Part shown: positions 15,195 through 25,104 of the stretch, piece by piece
How positions within the stretch are numbered: the first letter of the stretch is position 1
How the letters are laid out: every line of letters starts with the position of its first letter
NCBI GenBank assembly: GCA_030271625.1
Contig: JARXKN010000001.1
Span: forward strand, 372,001 to 436,000
Length of the DNA: 64,000 nt
Direction of reading: 5' to 3'
Source: Patescibacteria group bacterium
Lineage (GTDB): Bacteria; Patescibacteriota; Saccharimonadia; Saccharimonadales; UBA4665
Position numbers and translations under genes: made by a program
The notes under the pieces: generated by a model
What the model was told of the DNA's origin: nothing
The model's input: the letters and a program-made list of their open reading frames with translations, nothing else
Database searches by the model: none

Positions 15195-16004
15195 ATGAAC
15201 GCCACGCCTTCGCAGGAATCGTTAGCTAAGCAGTTACTTGTGGCTAGTGGCGGCGATGTGTCGGCTGCTACCAATACCTTACAACGGGTGGCTCGCCTGC
15301 AAAAAAAACGAGCAAATGCCACGGCGCCAACGGGCGAAGTGATTGTGGCGGTAGAGCAGGTAACCAAGGCCTACAAAGTCGGTCGCACTAAAGTTGACGC
15401 TCTTAAAGACGTTAGTCTTACTATCCACAAGGGTGAGTTCGTGGCTATTACGGGCACTAGTGGTAGCGGTAAAAGCACCTTGTTGCAACTGTTAGGCGGG
15501 CTCGATAAGCCGAGCACCGGTGTTATCGCAATCCAAGGACAAAACTTAGCCAAGCTCCGTGATGGCAAATTATCTACTTTCCGTAATAAAACTATCGGCT
15601 TTGTGTTTCAATTCTTTTATTTGCAACCATTCTTAAACCTCCAGACCAATATTGCTGTTCCTGGCATGTTTGCCCGTACACCACGAAAAGTCCGCAATAA
15701 CCGGAGCTTCGCGCTGGCCGAGCAAGTAGGTCTCGGTGACCGCGTGAAGCACTTACCGCGAGAATTATCGGGTGGCCAAATGCAACGAGCCGCTATTGCC
15801 CGGGCACTGCAAAACAATCCAAGCATCATTTTGGCCGATGAACCTACCGGGAACCTCGACCGGGCCAACGCGCTCGCTATCTTTGAACTGTTTAAAAGCA
15901 TCCGGGACAAGAACGGCACGACGGTGGTTGTAGTAACCCACGATGTTGAACTGGCCGATATTGCCGACCGAACCATAATGATGAGTGATGGGAAGATTGT
16001 ATGA
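15195..16004 (+). CDS. ABC transporter ATPase, MacB/LolD type
   Basis: A 269-residue ATPase. Walker A is GTSGSGKST near residue 91, the signature LSGGQMQRAAIARAL near residue 191 and Walker B ILADEPTGNLD near residue 215. These place it in the MacB/LolD/FtsE branch that powers FtsX-like permeases. An extra N-terminal segment of about 50 residues (ESLAKQLLVASGGDVSAATN) precedes the ATPase domain; it is not part of the normal fold and resembles a UBA-like helical bundle. The gene overlaps the permease gene by 4 bases, so they form one transporter. Confidence 0.93.
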   Translation: MNATPSQESLAKQLLVASGGDVSAATNTLQRVARLQKKRANATAPTGEVIVAVEQVTKAYKVGRTKVDALKDVSLTIHKGEFVAITGTSGSGKSTLLQLLGGLDKPSTGVIAIQGQNLAKLRDGKLSTFRNKTIGFVFQFFYLQPFLNLQTNIAVPGMFARTPRKVRNNRSFALAEQVGLGDRVKHLPRELSGGQMQRAAIARALQNNPSIILADEPTGNLDRANALAIFELFKSIRDKNGTTVVVVTHDVELADIADRTIMMSDGKIV

Positions 16005-17992
16005 TTTGGCCTAGCGAAGCCTTACTATTAGCCGGCACTAAGCTGAAGACACGCAAAGTGCGGCTTATAATTACCGTCGTCATTACCTCGCTGCTGTTCA
16101 GCGTGTTGGCGTTTGTTGCCAGCCTTACCGAGGGGACTATTAACAGCCTGCATGCCTTCAGTCGCGAAGGCTATGGTACGAAGTTGTATGTTCAAGCCAC
16201 GCCGCTGTACTACCCCAACTTCCAAGCTCCGGGCCAAACTATTGACCCCGATTTGCTGGCAATGCAAAAAGACTTAATTACTCGTAAAAAAGCTTTAGCC
16301 AAGCGGCTCGATATTCCGTACGATGAAAAGACCGATCAAACGCTGCCGTTGCAGAGCTACCAAAATGGACCCGGCAATCTGGAGCAATTCCCTAACGGTG
16401 GGTCGCCAATTATTCAGCAACGAGCAGAAGCTAAAAATGTTTCAATTCCGGGCACCAGTTACGCCGAGTTTGGCACTTTGGCACGACGCGCCGGCGCTAT
16501 CACAACCTACCGTGGCACTCAGGCTGGCAGTAAGTTTGAAGCTTCTGCTAGCGGTCCAAGCCAAGTAACAGTTTTGAAAGACGGCAAGGAACCCCTCGAC
16601 CAACTAACCAACACTAAATCACAGCCGCCAAGTACTTCTGGGGTAGCGAGTATCACCACCATCGGCTGGCGCAGTGCTGACACTGCTCTTCTAAAGCCTT
16701 TTATTCTGCCAGGCCAGACTATGGTAACCGGCAAAGATGGCAGTGTGCCGGTCATTGCACCGTTTAGTGCCGCCGAAGAGATTTTAGGCCTTAAGCCCTT
16801 ACCGCAAACAGCCACCACCGAACAAAAACTGGCCCGTCTTACTGCCGTTCGGAGTGGTATTGCCGGCAAAACCGCCCAACTTTGCTACCGCAATCCAGCT
16901 TCGGCTAATTTGCTCAACCAGGTGCTGCAGCAGCAAAAAGACATCGCCAACAATAAGAATAATAAGGATTATGTAACCCCAGCATTGCTGTACGCCTTGC
17001 CGGAAGCTGCCTGTGGCCCAACGACTATTAAGAGTGATACGCGCACAGCCGATGAAAAGACCGTGGCCGACCATCAAAAGCAATTCGACGATACGTTTGG
17101 ACTAACTAAAGAGCCAGCGCAGGGCATAGTGACAATCCGATTGATTGGCATAAACTCCGATGTTAATTATGGGCCGAGCATTAGCCCGGCAGCCGTGTTA
17201 TCAAGCCTATTTACTTCCAGCGTTGGGAGTGGCTGGGTATCGCCTAGTCCAGCAGTTGAGCAGAGCAGTTTAGCGAGCACTATCCAGGGGGGCACAGCTG
17301 CCACTGCCAGTCGCTCGCTGGTTGTCTATTACGCCGAGTTTAAAGATTTAGCCACCATGGAAACCTTTATTAAAAACCAGACCTGTAAGGGCCTGATGGG
17401 AGTTCAAGGACCTGGCGGTAATACTATCGCCGTTGATACTAGCAGTAATGGCGACAATACTACTGCCTGTATTAAAGAAGCCAAAGTCTACACGGTCACG
17501 CCCTATGGTAACAGTGCCGGTGCTGTAGAGCAGTTCAAGAAAATTATCTGGAAGGTGGCTCGGATTGCGATTTTAGTAGTCGTCTTAATTGCCGCCCTGA
17601 TAATGATGGGCAACGTCGGCAAGATTATTGCTGATAGTCGCCGCGAAACCGCCGTTTTCCGGGCACTGGGAGCTAAGCGTTTCGATATCGCTGAAATTTA
17701 TCTGACCTACACCGCCTTAGTAAGTGTGCTGGTGGCTATTTGTGCTGTTATCTTGGGCTCGATTGCCGCTGCCATCCTCAGCAGTAAATTATCACCCGAT
17801 CTTTCGGTGTCAGCCGTCCTGGCCTACAACGCGCAAGATGTGCACAAGCAGTTTGTTCTGGCCGGTTTTAACTTCGGCTACGTTCTATCGCTAGTAGGCT
17901 TAACAATTCTTGCTGGTATTCTTAGCGCCATCTTGCCACTACTCGGAAACACCCGTCGCAATCCAATCCGCGATATGCGCGACGACACGTAG
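16001..17992 (+). CDS. ABC transporter permease, FtsX/MacB family
   Basis: A 663-residue permease with one N-terminal membrane helix (about residues 20-43) and three near the C-terminus (about residues 522-545, 575-605 and 628-655). A very long external domain of nearly 480 residues lies between, mostly low in cysteine, with the MacB-like pattern. The C-terminal helices contain DSRRETAVFRALGAKRFDI, a typical FtsX-family coupling loop. It likely performs mechanotransmission or export of a peptide, lipid or lipoprotein. It is coupled to the ATPase gene by a 4-base overlap. No periplasmic MacA adaptor is nearby, as expected for a cell with one membrane. Confidence 0.9.
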   Translation: MIWPSEALLLAGTKLKTRKVRLIITVVITSLLFSVLAFVASLTEGTINSLHAFSREGYGTKLYVQATPLYYPNFQAPGQTIDPDLLAMQKDLITRKKALAKRLDIPYDEKTDQTLPLQSYQNGPGNLEQFPNGGSPIIQQRAEAKNVSIPGTSYAEFGTLARRAGAITTYRGTQAGSKFEASASGPSQVTVLKDGKEPLDQLTNTKSQPPSTSGVASITTIGWRSADTALLKPFILPGQTMVTGKDGSVPVIAPFSAAEEILGLKPLPQTATTEQKLARLTAVRSGIAGKTAQLCYRNPASANLLNQVLQQQKDIANNKNNKDYVTPALLYALPEAACGPTTIKSDTRTADEKTVADHQKQFDDTFGLTKEPAQGIVTIRLIGINSDVNYGPSISPAAVLSSLFTSSVGSGWVSPSPAVEQSSLASTIQGGTAATASRSLVVYYAEFKDLATMETFIKNQTCKGLMGVQGPGGNTIAVDTSSNGDNTTACIKEAKVYTVTPYGNSAGAVEQFKKIIWKVARIAILVVVLIAALIMMGNVGKIIADSRRETAVFRALGAKRFDIAEIYLTYTALVSVLVAICAVILGSIAAAILSSKLSPDLSVSAVLAYNAQDVHKQFVLAGFNFGYVLSLVGLTILAGILSAILPLLGNTRRNPIRDMRDDT

Positions 17993-18050
17993 CCCTAATT
18001 GGTATATAGTTAGAGGTAACAATCTAACGACGTTCTAGAGGCAATCAACT

Positions 18051-19484
18051 ATGGAAACTACAAATACGGCACCCAATGTGTCGCTCAATAAATTTAAGCG
18101 CGCCAAAATCATTGCCACTGTTGGTCCGTCGACTAATTCGTACGAAGCGATTGAGCAGCTGATTAAAGATGGTGCCAATGGCATCCGGCTTAACTTTAGC
18201 CACGGCTCACATGAAGAGAGGAGCCAGCAAATCTCTTGGATCCGCCAAGCTGCCGAAGGTTATGGCAAACCAGTGGCGATTATTCAAGACTTACAGGGGC
18301 CAAAAATCCGCCTTGGCGATTTTGATGGTGAGTACAAAGTTGAAACTGGCCAGGAATTAATCTTCGAATTCGGGGCTGATCTGGCCGCAACCGGCCATCT
18401 ACCAACCCAGTACGACTTAGCCTTAAAGGTAAAGGTGGGCGAGCGCGTTTATTTGTTTGATGGCAAAGTTAAAACTATTGTTACGGCCGTCGAGGGCAAC
18501 CTAGTGCACGCCACCGCCCAGAACGCCGGCACGCTGCTAAAGCGCAAAGGCATGAACTTACCCGACACCGACTTTGGTGGTGACATTATTACTCCCAAAG
18601 ACGAGATTGACCTGATTTATGGCGCCACCCAAGACATTGATTACGTGGCCCTCAGCTTTGTCCAGAGCGCTCAAGATATCACTAATTTGCGCTACCTGTT
18701 AAACAAGGTGAAAAGCACCGCTAAGGTAATTGCTAAAATTGAGACCAAAGCTGCCGTCGACAATCTGGAATCAATTGTTAAAGCCTCCGACGCTGTGATG
18801 ATTGCCCGGGGCGACTTAGCCGTGGAGACGCCAGCTGAAAGCGTGCCAACCGTGCAGCGCCAAATTATCGGTCTCGGCCTGCGGTACGCCAAGCCAACAA
18901 TTGTTGCCACCCAAATGTTGGCCAGCATGACCGAATCACCGGAACCAACTCGTGCCGAAGTCTCGGATGTAGCTACGGCCGTTATTATTGGCGCCGATTG
19001 TGTCATGCTCAGCGACGAAACTGCCAATGGCAAGTATCCGTTTGAAGCCGTTCAGACCATGAAGCGAGTGATTCTGTACACCGAATCACACCAGCAGCTT
19101 AAAGTTGTCTTCCCAGAGTATGAAGATCACAGCAGCGCTGCCAGTATTACGCGGGCCGTTATTAGTTTGGCCGAAAACATTGCTGCCGTGGCCATCGTCG
19201 CCGAAACTAAGTCGGGGGCCACGGCCTTGCAGATTGCGGCTCGCCGCACCACCACGCCAATCATTGCCGTTGTGAGCGAGGAGCGGACCTCCAACCAGTT
19301 AGCCATTGCCTACGGTATTAAAAGCTATGTTCGACCAGTGGACGCCTACGCTGCTACCAAGTTAACCGATTGGCTGCGCCAAGAAGAAGTGTTAGCCGCC
19401 GGCGACATCGTGGTCAGCGCTTCTGGCCGCTACCCGGGCGTGGTTGGCACCACCGACACCATAAAAGTTCGCGTCCTAGAATAG
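18051..19484 (+). CDS. pyk: Pyruvate kinase
   Basis: A 477-residue pyruvate kinase that makes ATP and pyruvate from phosphoenolpyruvate. Characteristic segments are KIIATVGPST near the start, RLNFSHGSHE near residue 45, LQGPKIRLGDF near residue 84, the catalytic KIETKAA near residue 229 and MIARGDLAVE near residue 249. The C-terminal domain ends in a normal length. A TATAGT is at about 18004-18009 and AGAGG about 9 bases before the ATG, so this gene has its own promoter and a leader. It begins the glycolytic group pyk-pgk-tpiA. Confidence 0.97.
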   Translation: METTNTAPNVSLNKFKRAKIIATVGPSTNSYEAIEQLIKDGANGIRLNFSHGSHEERSQQISWIRQAAEGYGKPVAIIQDLQGPKIRLGDFDGEYKVETGQELIFEFGADLAATGHLPTQYDLALKVKVGERVYLFDGKVKTIVTAVEGNLVHATAQNAGTLLKRKGMNLPDTDFGGDIITPKDEIDLIYGATQDIDYVALSFVQSAQDITNLRYLLNKVKSTAKVIAKIETKAAVDNLESIVKASDAVMIARGDLAVETPAESVPTVQRQIIGLGLRYAKPTIVATQMLASMTESPEPTRAEVSDVATAVIIGADCVMLSDETANGKYPFEAVQTMKRVILYTESHQQLKVVFPEYEDHSSAASITRAVISLAENIAAVAIVAETKSGATALQIAARRTTTPIIAVVSEERTSNQLAIAYGIKSYVRPVDAYAATKLTDWLRQEEVLAAGDIVVSASGRYPGVVGTTDTIKVRVLE

Positions 19485-19555
19485 CCAAACAGCTGGCCCA
19501 CCAATGATGCTTATGGTATATTAACGGTAAGTACAATTATATTCTTGGGGTGGGA

Positions 19556-20845
19556 ATGTTTACGAAACAAACAATTCGGGACGTTAGTTTAAAAGGTAAA
19601 ACCGTCCTCTTGCGGGCCGATTACAACGTGCCGCTCAGTAGTGACGGTACGATTACCGATGACTACCGTATTAAACAATCCTTGCCGACGGTCCAGTACA
19701 TCCTATCTAAGGGCGCTAAGCTGATTATCTGTTCGCACCTTGGTCGTCCAGCTGGTCCGAATGATCTAGCTAACAGTTTATTCCCCGTTGCCAAGCGCTT
19801 ACAGCAACTGCTGGGCAGCGACGTCGGTTTTGCCACTAACTGTATCGGTGAACCGGCCACCAAAGCTGCCAAAAGCCTGAAAGCGGGGCAGGTACTACTG
19901 CTCGAAAACTTACGCTTTCACCCCGAAGAAGAAGCCAACGACGTGGCGTTTGCCAAACAGCTGGCTAGCCTGGCTGACGTCTTTGTCCAAGATGGTTTTG
20001 GCGTTGTCCATCGGGCGCACGCCAGTACCTCGGCGATCACCAAATTCCTACCCAGTGTCGCCGGCTTATTACTAGAAACCGAAGTCGACACCATTACTAA
20101 AGTGATGCTACAACCGGAGCGGCCGTTAATGGCCATAGTCGGCGGCGCTAAAATTGCCGATAAAATCGATGTCTTACACCGCTTTATAGAGATTGCCGAC
20201 TTTGTGGCTGTTGGTGGCGCGATGGCTAACACCTTTTTAGCAGCTAAGGGCATTAACATCGGTGGCAGCTTGTTCGATAAGCACGATTTGCCGGTGGCCC
20301 GCGATATTATGCGCAAGGCTGCCCTAGAAGCCAAAAAGCGACCGTTTGTGTTTGCCATACCGCACGATGGCGTCGTGGCTAGTAAGATTGATCCGGCCGC
20401 TGAGACGCGGATTGTTGACTGGAGCGCCCACGTAATTGCTGATATCGAAAACTACCCCCGCCGGGCACCGGTTAGCGCCCGCCAGTTACACGGCCATGAA
20501 CTTATCCTCGACATTGGACCATTCAGCGGTTCGTTTATTGCCGGCGGCATCCAGCTGGCTAATACCGTTATCTGGAACGGCACTATGGGCGTGACCGAAA
20601 CTAACAGTTTGCGTGGTCCAGTTGGCCCATTTGCCCACGGCACCGAACTAATTGTCGATGCCTTGCTGGGCGAGTTTGGTCACAAGCCATTTACCGTTGT
20701 TGGCGGTGGCGATACCGTTGGTTTTGTAGAATCCAAAGGGCTAGTGAAGGCTTTTGGCCATGTCAGTACTGGCGGTGGTGCTAGCTTAGAATTAATGGGT
20801 GGCCGTAGCCTCCCCGGCGTGGAAGCGCTGTTAACCAAGAAATAG
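19556..20845 (+). CDS. pgk: Phosphoglycerate kinase
   Basis: Phosphoglycerate kinase, 429 residues from the ATG at 19556; a GTG two codons upstream (19550) is less likely because the family normally begins MFTKQTIRD. It transfers phosphate from 1,3-bisphosphoglycerate to ADP. Visible motifs are VLLRADYNVPL near residue 19, ICSHLGRPAGP near residue 58, AFVQD-like FVQDGFGVVHR near residue 143, GGAKIADK near residue 190 and VGGGDT near residue 383. A GGGGTGGG just upstream may act as the ribosome binding site, and TATATT lies at 19517-19522. It is followed by tpiA after 24 bases. Confidence 0.96.
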   Translation: MFTKQTIRDVSLKGKTVLLRADYNVPLSSDGTITDDYRIKQSLPTVQYILSKGAKLIICSHLGRPAGPNDLANSLFPVAKRLQQLLGSDVGFATNCIGEPATKAAKSLKAGQVLLLENLRFHPEEEANDVAFAKQLASLADVFVQDGFGVVHRAHASTSAITKFLPSVAGLLLETEVDTITKVMLQPERPLMAIVGGAKIADKIDVLHRFIEIADFVAVGGAMANTFLAAKGINIGGSLFDKHDLPVARDIMRKAALEAKKRPFVFAIPHDGVVASKIDPAAETRIVDWSAHVIADIENYPRRAPVSARQLHGHELILDIGPFSGSFIAGGIQLANTVIWNGTMGVTETNSLRGPVGPFAHGTELIVDALLGEFGHKPFTVVGGGDTVGFVESKGLVKAFGHVSTGGGASLELMGGRSLPGVEALLTKK

Positions 20846-20869
20846 CGTATACTAAAAGGCATAAGCATT

Positions 20870-21661
20870 ATGAAAAAAACCCTCATCGTCGCCAACTGGA
20901 AAATGAACCTCAGCACTCATGAAGCGAGTGTCTTAGTGCATCGCTTGCATCAGACTATTCCCACCCACCGCAGCGTCGAAGTTGTCTTAGCTCCCAATCT
21001 GTTAGTATTACAACCGATTAGCGTGGAAATTGATCGCCACAAATTTGGTTTAGCCGCTCAGAACGCCTACCACCGTGACAGCGGCGCCTTTACCGGCGAA
21101 GTGAGCTATACAATGCTCCAAGACCTGGTGCATTACTGCATTGTTGGACACTCCGAACGCCGCATTTATTTTAACGAAACGCTAGAAGTCGTCCGCGACA
21201 AAGTAGCTGCCAGCGTCCGCAACGGCATAACACCAATTCTCTGCGTCGGCGAAACCAAACAGGAACGGACCGAAAACCAGACGAAACAAGTTATCCACGA
21301 CCAAATTGTAACCGCGCTTTTCCGCTTAACGAGCGAAGAGGTCAGTGAAGTAGTCATTGCCTATGAACCGGTCTGGGCGATTAGTACGTTTGGTGGCGAA
21401 GTTGCCAAGCCCCACGACATTAAGCTCGTCATAGATTACATCCGTAAACAAATTGCCGACCTCTACGGCCAGCGCGTATCCGAAGAAGTGCGTGTGCTGT
21501 ATGGTGGCAGCGTCGACGACCAATCAGCTCAGGCCTACCTCAGCATTGACGGTTGTGACGGCGCCTTAGTTGGCAGCGCCAGTCTCAATTACCAAAAGTT
21601 CGCCAACATTGTCGACACGGCTTATCGCCTGCAACATGAAGAATCAGAACACCATGGCTAA
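20870..21661 (+). CDS. tpiA: Triosephosphate isomerase
   Basis: A 263-residue triosephosphate isomerase interconverting dihydroxyacetone phosphate and glyceraldehyde 3-phosphate. The catalytic residues are present: Lys in NWKMN (residue 11 region), His in IVGHSERR near residue 96, Glu in AYEPVWAI near residue 168, and the phosphate-binding GGSVDDQ near residue 215. Loop 6 reads WAISTFGGEVAKP rather than the commoner WAIGTGKTA, a mild deviation. A TATACT lies 16 bases before the ATG, with the leader containing CATAAGC. The stop overlaps the start of the next gene. Confidence 0.95.
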   Translation: MKKTLIVANWKMNLSTHEASVLVHRLHQTIPTHRSVEVVLAPNLLVLQPISVEIDRHKFGLAAQNAYHRDSGAFTGEVSYTMLQDLVHYCIVGHSERRIYFNETLEVVRDKVAASVRNGITPILCVGETKQERTENQTKQVIHDQIVTALFRLTSEEVSEVVIAYEPVWAISTFGGEVAKPHDIKLVIDYIRKQIADLYGQRVSEEVRVLYGGSVDDQSAQAYLSIDGCDGALVGSASLNYQKFANIVDTAYRLQHEESEHHG

Positions 21662-22868
21662 AGCAAAACCAAAAGCTGCTGCTAAGCCAATTGTCGACGT
21701 TACACACCCCAATGATTCTCTGCCAGCTGCCAATTCTAAATCAGTAATTATTACTAGTCGGCCGTTGATGCGTGACCCAATGATTGCCCCGCCCGCCACT
21801 TCCGAAACAGCGGCTGCAAGTGGTGCGCCAGCCGCCAAGCCGGGTTTGGCTAGCGTCTCGCATGAACGGACCATTGCGCCGCCGAGTAGCTCAGCCGCTG
21901 TGACCGAAGCTAAGCCAGCTGACGATGTTACACCCCCAACCGATGCTAGCCCCGAACCGGCCGTGGCTCCAGCCACCGAACCAGCAGCAACCAACGTAAC
22001 CACCGAGGAAGCCGACGCCGAAAACACCGACACAACAGTCAACCCAGATGCCGTCGAAGCCCAGGAGGTAGACGAAGATTTGGAGCGCCAAGCTGCCATT
22101 CAAAAGCTGGTTGATAGCCAAGCGTACTTCTTGCCGGTTAACAATTTGGAACTCAAGCGGACCCGATTGCTGACGGCGCTGGGGGTAATTGTCATCCTAC
22201 TGCTTGGTGTTGCCTGGACCGATATGGCGCTGGATGCTGGTCTAGTTAAGGTTGCCAACGTGCCACACAGCCACTTCTTTACAGCTGCCGTTCCGGCGCC
22301 AGCTACGGCCGTAACCCCCGCGGCCTTCAAGCAATTTACTGCTCCGCAGAGCAAAATCAGCTTTAAGTATCCTGCTAGTTGGCAGCTGACCGACAATACC
22401 GCTGCCGCTAAACTGGATAGCTTTAGTCTGCGACCGATTAAAAAAGATGCCGCCACGACCGTGAGTGCTCAGTTTACTGCCTTCGATAGCCAACTAGCTG
22501 CAAGCGCTGACAATATCGATAGCAGTCGGGTAAAAATCCTCGATGTGAGCTATCAGTTCTTTAAGGTGCCCAACACCCCACCGTATATTCAAGATATTAT
22601 CTACACCGACGCTGCCGGCCACATTGGTATTGCCTCGTCAGTCGCTAACGATCAGACCGTAAAAACAGGTGATAGCTTAGCCAATAAATATGCTGACTTC
22701 CACCTGGCCAACTCCACCAAAGGCTACAGCTTTGGCGTAACTGCCGTCCATACGGCCGCGGGCAACACCGGCTTTGCTAGTTTAAGCACCGCTCGTGCCG
22801 AACTTCGCTCGGCTACCTACCAACAAGGCCGCCGTATTCTAGCGACTGTAACTGTCCCTAAGCAGTAA
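21654..22868 (+). CDS. Single-pass membrane protein with disordered N-terminus
   Basis: I place the start at 21654 (MAKAKPKAAAKP), overlapping the tpiA stop by 8 bases; earlier in-frame starts at 21570 and 21636 lie well inside tpiA. The protein is 404 residues. Residues about 1-150 are Ala, Pro, Thr and Glu rich and probably disordered in the cytoplasm. A membrane helix lies near residues 175-195 (LLTALGVIVILLLGVAW). The remaining 200 residues are outside and look like a PsbP/lipoprotein-type beta domain (ISFKYPASWQLTDN). I recognise no specific family. Function unknown; it is transcribed with glycolytic genes only by position. Confidence 0.75.
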   Translation: MAKAKPKAAAKPIVDVTHPNDSLPAANSKSVIITSRPLMRDPMIAPPATSETAAASGAPAAKPGLASVSHERTIAPPSSSAAVTEAKPADDVTPPTDASPEPAVAPATEPAATNVTTEEADAENTDTTVNPDAVEAQEVDEDLERQAAIQKLVDSQAYFLPVNNLELKRTRLLTALGVIVILLLGVAWTDMALDAGLVKVANVPHSHFFTAAVPAPATAVTPAAFKQFTAPQSKISFKYPASWQLTDNTAAAKLDSFSLRPIKKDAATTVSAQFTAFDSQLAASADNIDSSRVKILDVSYQFFKVPNTPPYIQDIIYTDAAGHIGIASSVANDQTVKTGDSLANKYADFHLANSTKGYSFGVTAVHTAAGNTGFASLSTARAELRSATYQQGRRILATVTVPKQ

Positions 22869-22910
22869 TCACAACAGCACCGCTACAGCGCTTTTGCTAA
22901 ACTATAAGTA

Positions 22911-25100
22911 ATGCAGGATGACTTATTAGTGGGACTTAACCCCGAGCAGCAGCGTGCCGTCGAGACCACCGAGGGCCCGCTGTTAATTCAAGCTGGTGCC
23001 GGGAGCGGCAAAACCAAAACCCTCACCCACCGCATTGCCTACCTGATAGCCACCAGTCGCGCTACGCCCTACAATATTCTAGCTGTCACCTTTACCAACA
23101 AGGCCGCCAAGGAAATGCGCGCTCGTGTTGGCCAACTGGTCGGCCAAAACTCTGACCACCGTGGCTTTATGCCTTACATGGGCACCTTTCATGGTATTTG
23201 TGTCCGCTTGCTGCGTCAGGATGGCGAGCATATTGGTATCCCGCGCAGCTTCGTGATCTTTGACGAGTCCGATCGCCAGGCCGCCGTCAAGCAAGCCAGC
23301 AAACGGGTTATGATTGACGAAAAAGCCTTTCCGGCTCGCTTACTATCCGGCTTAATTAGCTCCGCCAAAAACGATATGATTACCGCCGGGGAATACGCGG
23401 TCACGGCTACCACGCCGGCTCAACGCGCCGCCGCTCAGGTTTATCCACTTTACGAAAAGTCGCTCAAAGACGCTGCTGCCCTAGACTTCGATGATTTAAT
23501 TAACCGCACCGTGCACCTGCTCCAAACCCAGACTGAGATTCGCGCCAAGTGGCAGCAGCAGTTTCGCTACATCATGATTGATGAGTATCAGGATACTAAC
23601 ACCGCCCAGTACCAACTTGTAAAACTACTCACTAATGAGCATCGTAATGTAGCGGTCGTGGGCGACGACTGGCAATCGATTTACTCCTGGCGCGGCGCTG
23701 ATTTTCGCAATATTTTAAACTTCGAAAAGGATTACAAAGACTGTGCCATCATTAAGCTAGAACAAAATTACCGCAGCACTAACCATATTCTAAAAGCCGC
23801 TCACGCCATCATTACCAAGAACACCCAGCGTAGCGACAAAGAGCTGTGGACCGATGCCGGCGATGGCCTACCGGTGCAAATGCTGCAAATAGTCAGCGAA
23901 CGGGCCGAGGGCGAAGCGATTATTCGTCGGGTGCGCAACGGCATTGATAGTGGCTTGCGCCACTACCGTGACTTTGCGGTCTTATACCGCACGAATGCTC
24001 AAAGCCGCTCAATAGAAGAGTCGCTGGTGCACTACGGCATTCCGTATCGTATTATTGGTGGCCAGCGCTTTTACGATCGTAAAGAAATTAAAGACCTCAT
24101 GGCTTACTTGCGGCTTATCTTTCAGCCGGAAGACCGCATTAGTTTTGAGCGAGTGGTAAACGTACCAACCCGTGGGGTAGGGGCTAAATCGCTACAGGGC
24201 TTCTTTAGCTGGCAGCTCAGTGAAGAGCTGACCTTGTTTGAGGCCTTACAACAAGCCGCCCAGTGTCCGGGCATTACGGCTAAGGCTCGCAACGCCCTCA
24301 GCGAACTGGGTGACATCCTGGCCAGCTTACGCCTTATTATGGAAGACACCACCGTCGCCGGTCTGATTGATTCGTTACTGCGGCGGATTGGCTATCTGCA
24401 ATATTTGAGCGATGGCTCCCCCCAAGGCGAAGCCCGTCAGGAAAACGTTAAGGAATTGCTAAGTGTGGCGCAGGAATACCAAGATGTTGGCTTAGACGGT
24501 TTTCTAGAAGAAGTGGCGCTGGTTTCCGACCTCGATAGCGCTAATTTTGATGGTGACGCCGTAACGCTGATGACCTTACACGCCGCTAAGGGCCTGGAGT
24601 TCCCAGTGGTGTTTATGTGTGGCCTGGAAGAATCTATCTTTCCGCACTCCCGAGCCCTCTATGACCCCAAAGAAATGGAAGAGGAGCGCCGGCTGTGTTA
24701 CGTCGGTATGACCCGGGCGCGCCAAGAACTGTACATGCTGTATGCCAGTAGTCGCATGCTGTACGGCGGCGTTCAGCACAATCCTCCCAGCCGCTTTTTA
24801 AGCGAAATTGATGCCGAGTTTACGGCCAACGTCACCGATAACAGCTTTGCATCGGCCTTTGGTAGTGGGCGGCGCCAGGATGATTACGAAGCTGAGTGGC
24901 AACCCAGTAGCGAACCGCGGGTAGTAATGGACGATGAACCGCGCTATGTTCCGGAATTAAATGAGGGAGACGGCGTAAAGCACCAAATCTTTGGCGTTGG
25001 CACCGTCATGGAGCTAGACGGCGATACGGCCGTGGTCTACTTTAAGGGTAAGGGCACGCGCAAGCTCAATATTAGTTTTGCGCCGCTGGAAAAGCTGTAG
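22911..25100 (+). CDS. pcrA: UvrD/PcrA-type superfamily 1 DNA helicase
   Basis: A 729-residue 3'-5' helicase. Motifs appear in order: Q motif LNPEQQRAVE, Walker A AGAGSGKTKTL near residue 29, motif Ia AVTFTNKAAKEM, motif II MIDEYQDTN near residue 221, motif III VGDDWQSIYSWRGAD near residue 250, motif IV LEQNYRST, motif V LMTLHAAKGLEF near residue 553 and motif VI VGMTRARQELY near residue 600. The C-terminal 50 residues (GDGVKHQIFGVGTVMELDGD) are the PcrA tudor-like domain that can bind RNA polymerase. It works in nucleotide excision repair with UvrC (51186). A TAAACT overlaps the gap and the ATG follows 7 bases later. Confidence 0.96.
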   Translation: MQDDLLVGLNPEQQRAVETTEGPLLIQAGAGSGKTKTLTHRIAYLIATSRATPYNILAVTFTNKAAKEMRARVGQLVGQNSDHRGFMPYMGTFHGICVRLLRQDGEHIGIPRSFVIFDESDRQAAVKQASKRVMIDEKAFPARLLSGLISSAKNDMITAGEYAVTATTPAQRAAAQVYPLYEKSLKDAAALDFDDLINRTVHLLQTQTEIRAKWQQQFRYIMIDEYQDTNTAQYQLVKLLTNEHRNVAVVGDDWQSIYSWRGADFRNILNFEKDYKDCAIIKLEQNYRSTNHILKAAHAIITKNTQRSDKELWTDAGDGLPVQMLQIVSERAEGEAIIRRVRNGIDSGLRHYRDFAVLYRTNAQSRSIEESLVHYGIPYRIIGGQRFYDRKEIKDLMAYLRLIFQPEDRISFERVVNVPTRGVGAKSLQGFFSWQLSEELTLFEALQQAAQCPGITAKARNALSELGDILASLRLIMEDTTVAGLIDSLLRRIGYLQYLSDGSPQGEARQENVKELLSVAQEYQDVGLDGFLEEVALVSDLDSANFDGDAVTLMTLHAAKGLEFPVVFMCGLEESIFPHSRALYDPKEMEEERRLCYVGMTRARQELYMLYASSRMLYGGVQHNPPSRFLSEIDAEFTANVTDNSFASAFGSGRRQDDYEAEWQPSSEPRVVMDDEPRYVPELNEGDGVKHQIFGVGTVMELDGDTAVVYFKGKGTRKLNISFAPLEKL

Positions 25101-25104
25101 CCTC

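Noticed and set aside
21570-21653. Early start for the membrane protein after tpiA
   Set aside because: It would overlap tpiA by 92 bases; an ATG at 21654 gives a normal short overlap.
25078-25104. TTG start for the Nudix gene inside pcrA
   Set aside because: The ATG at 25105, just after the pcrA stop, is more natural and keeps the full Nudix fold.
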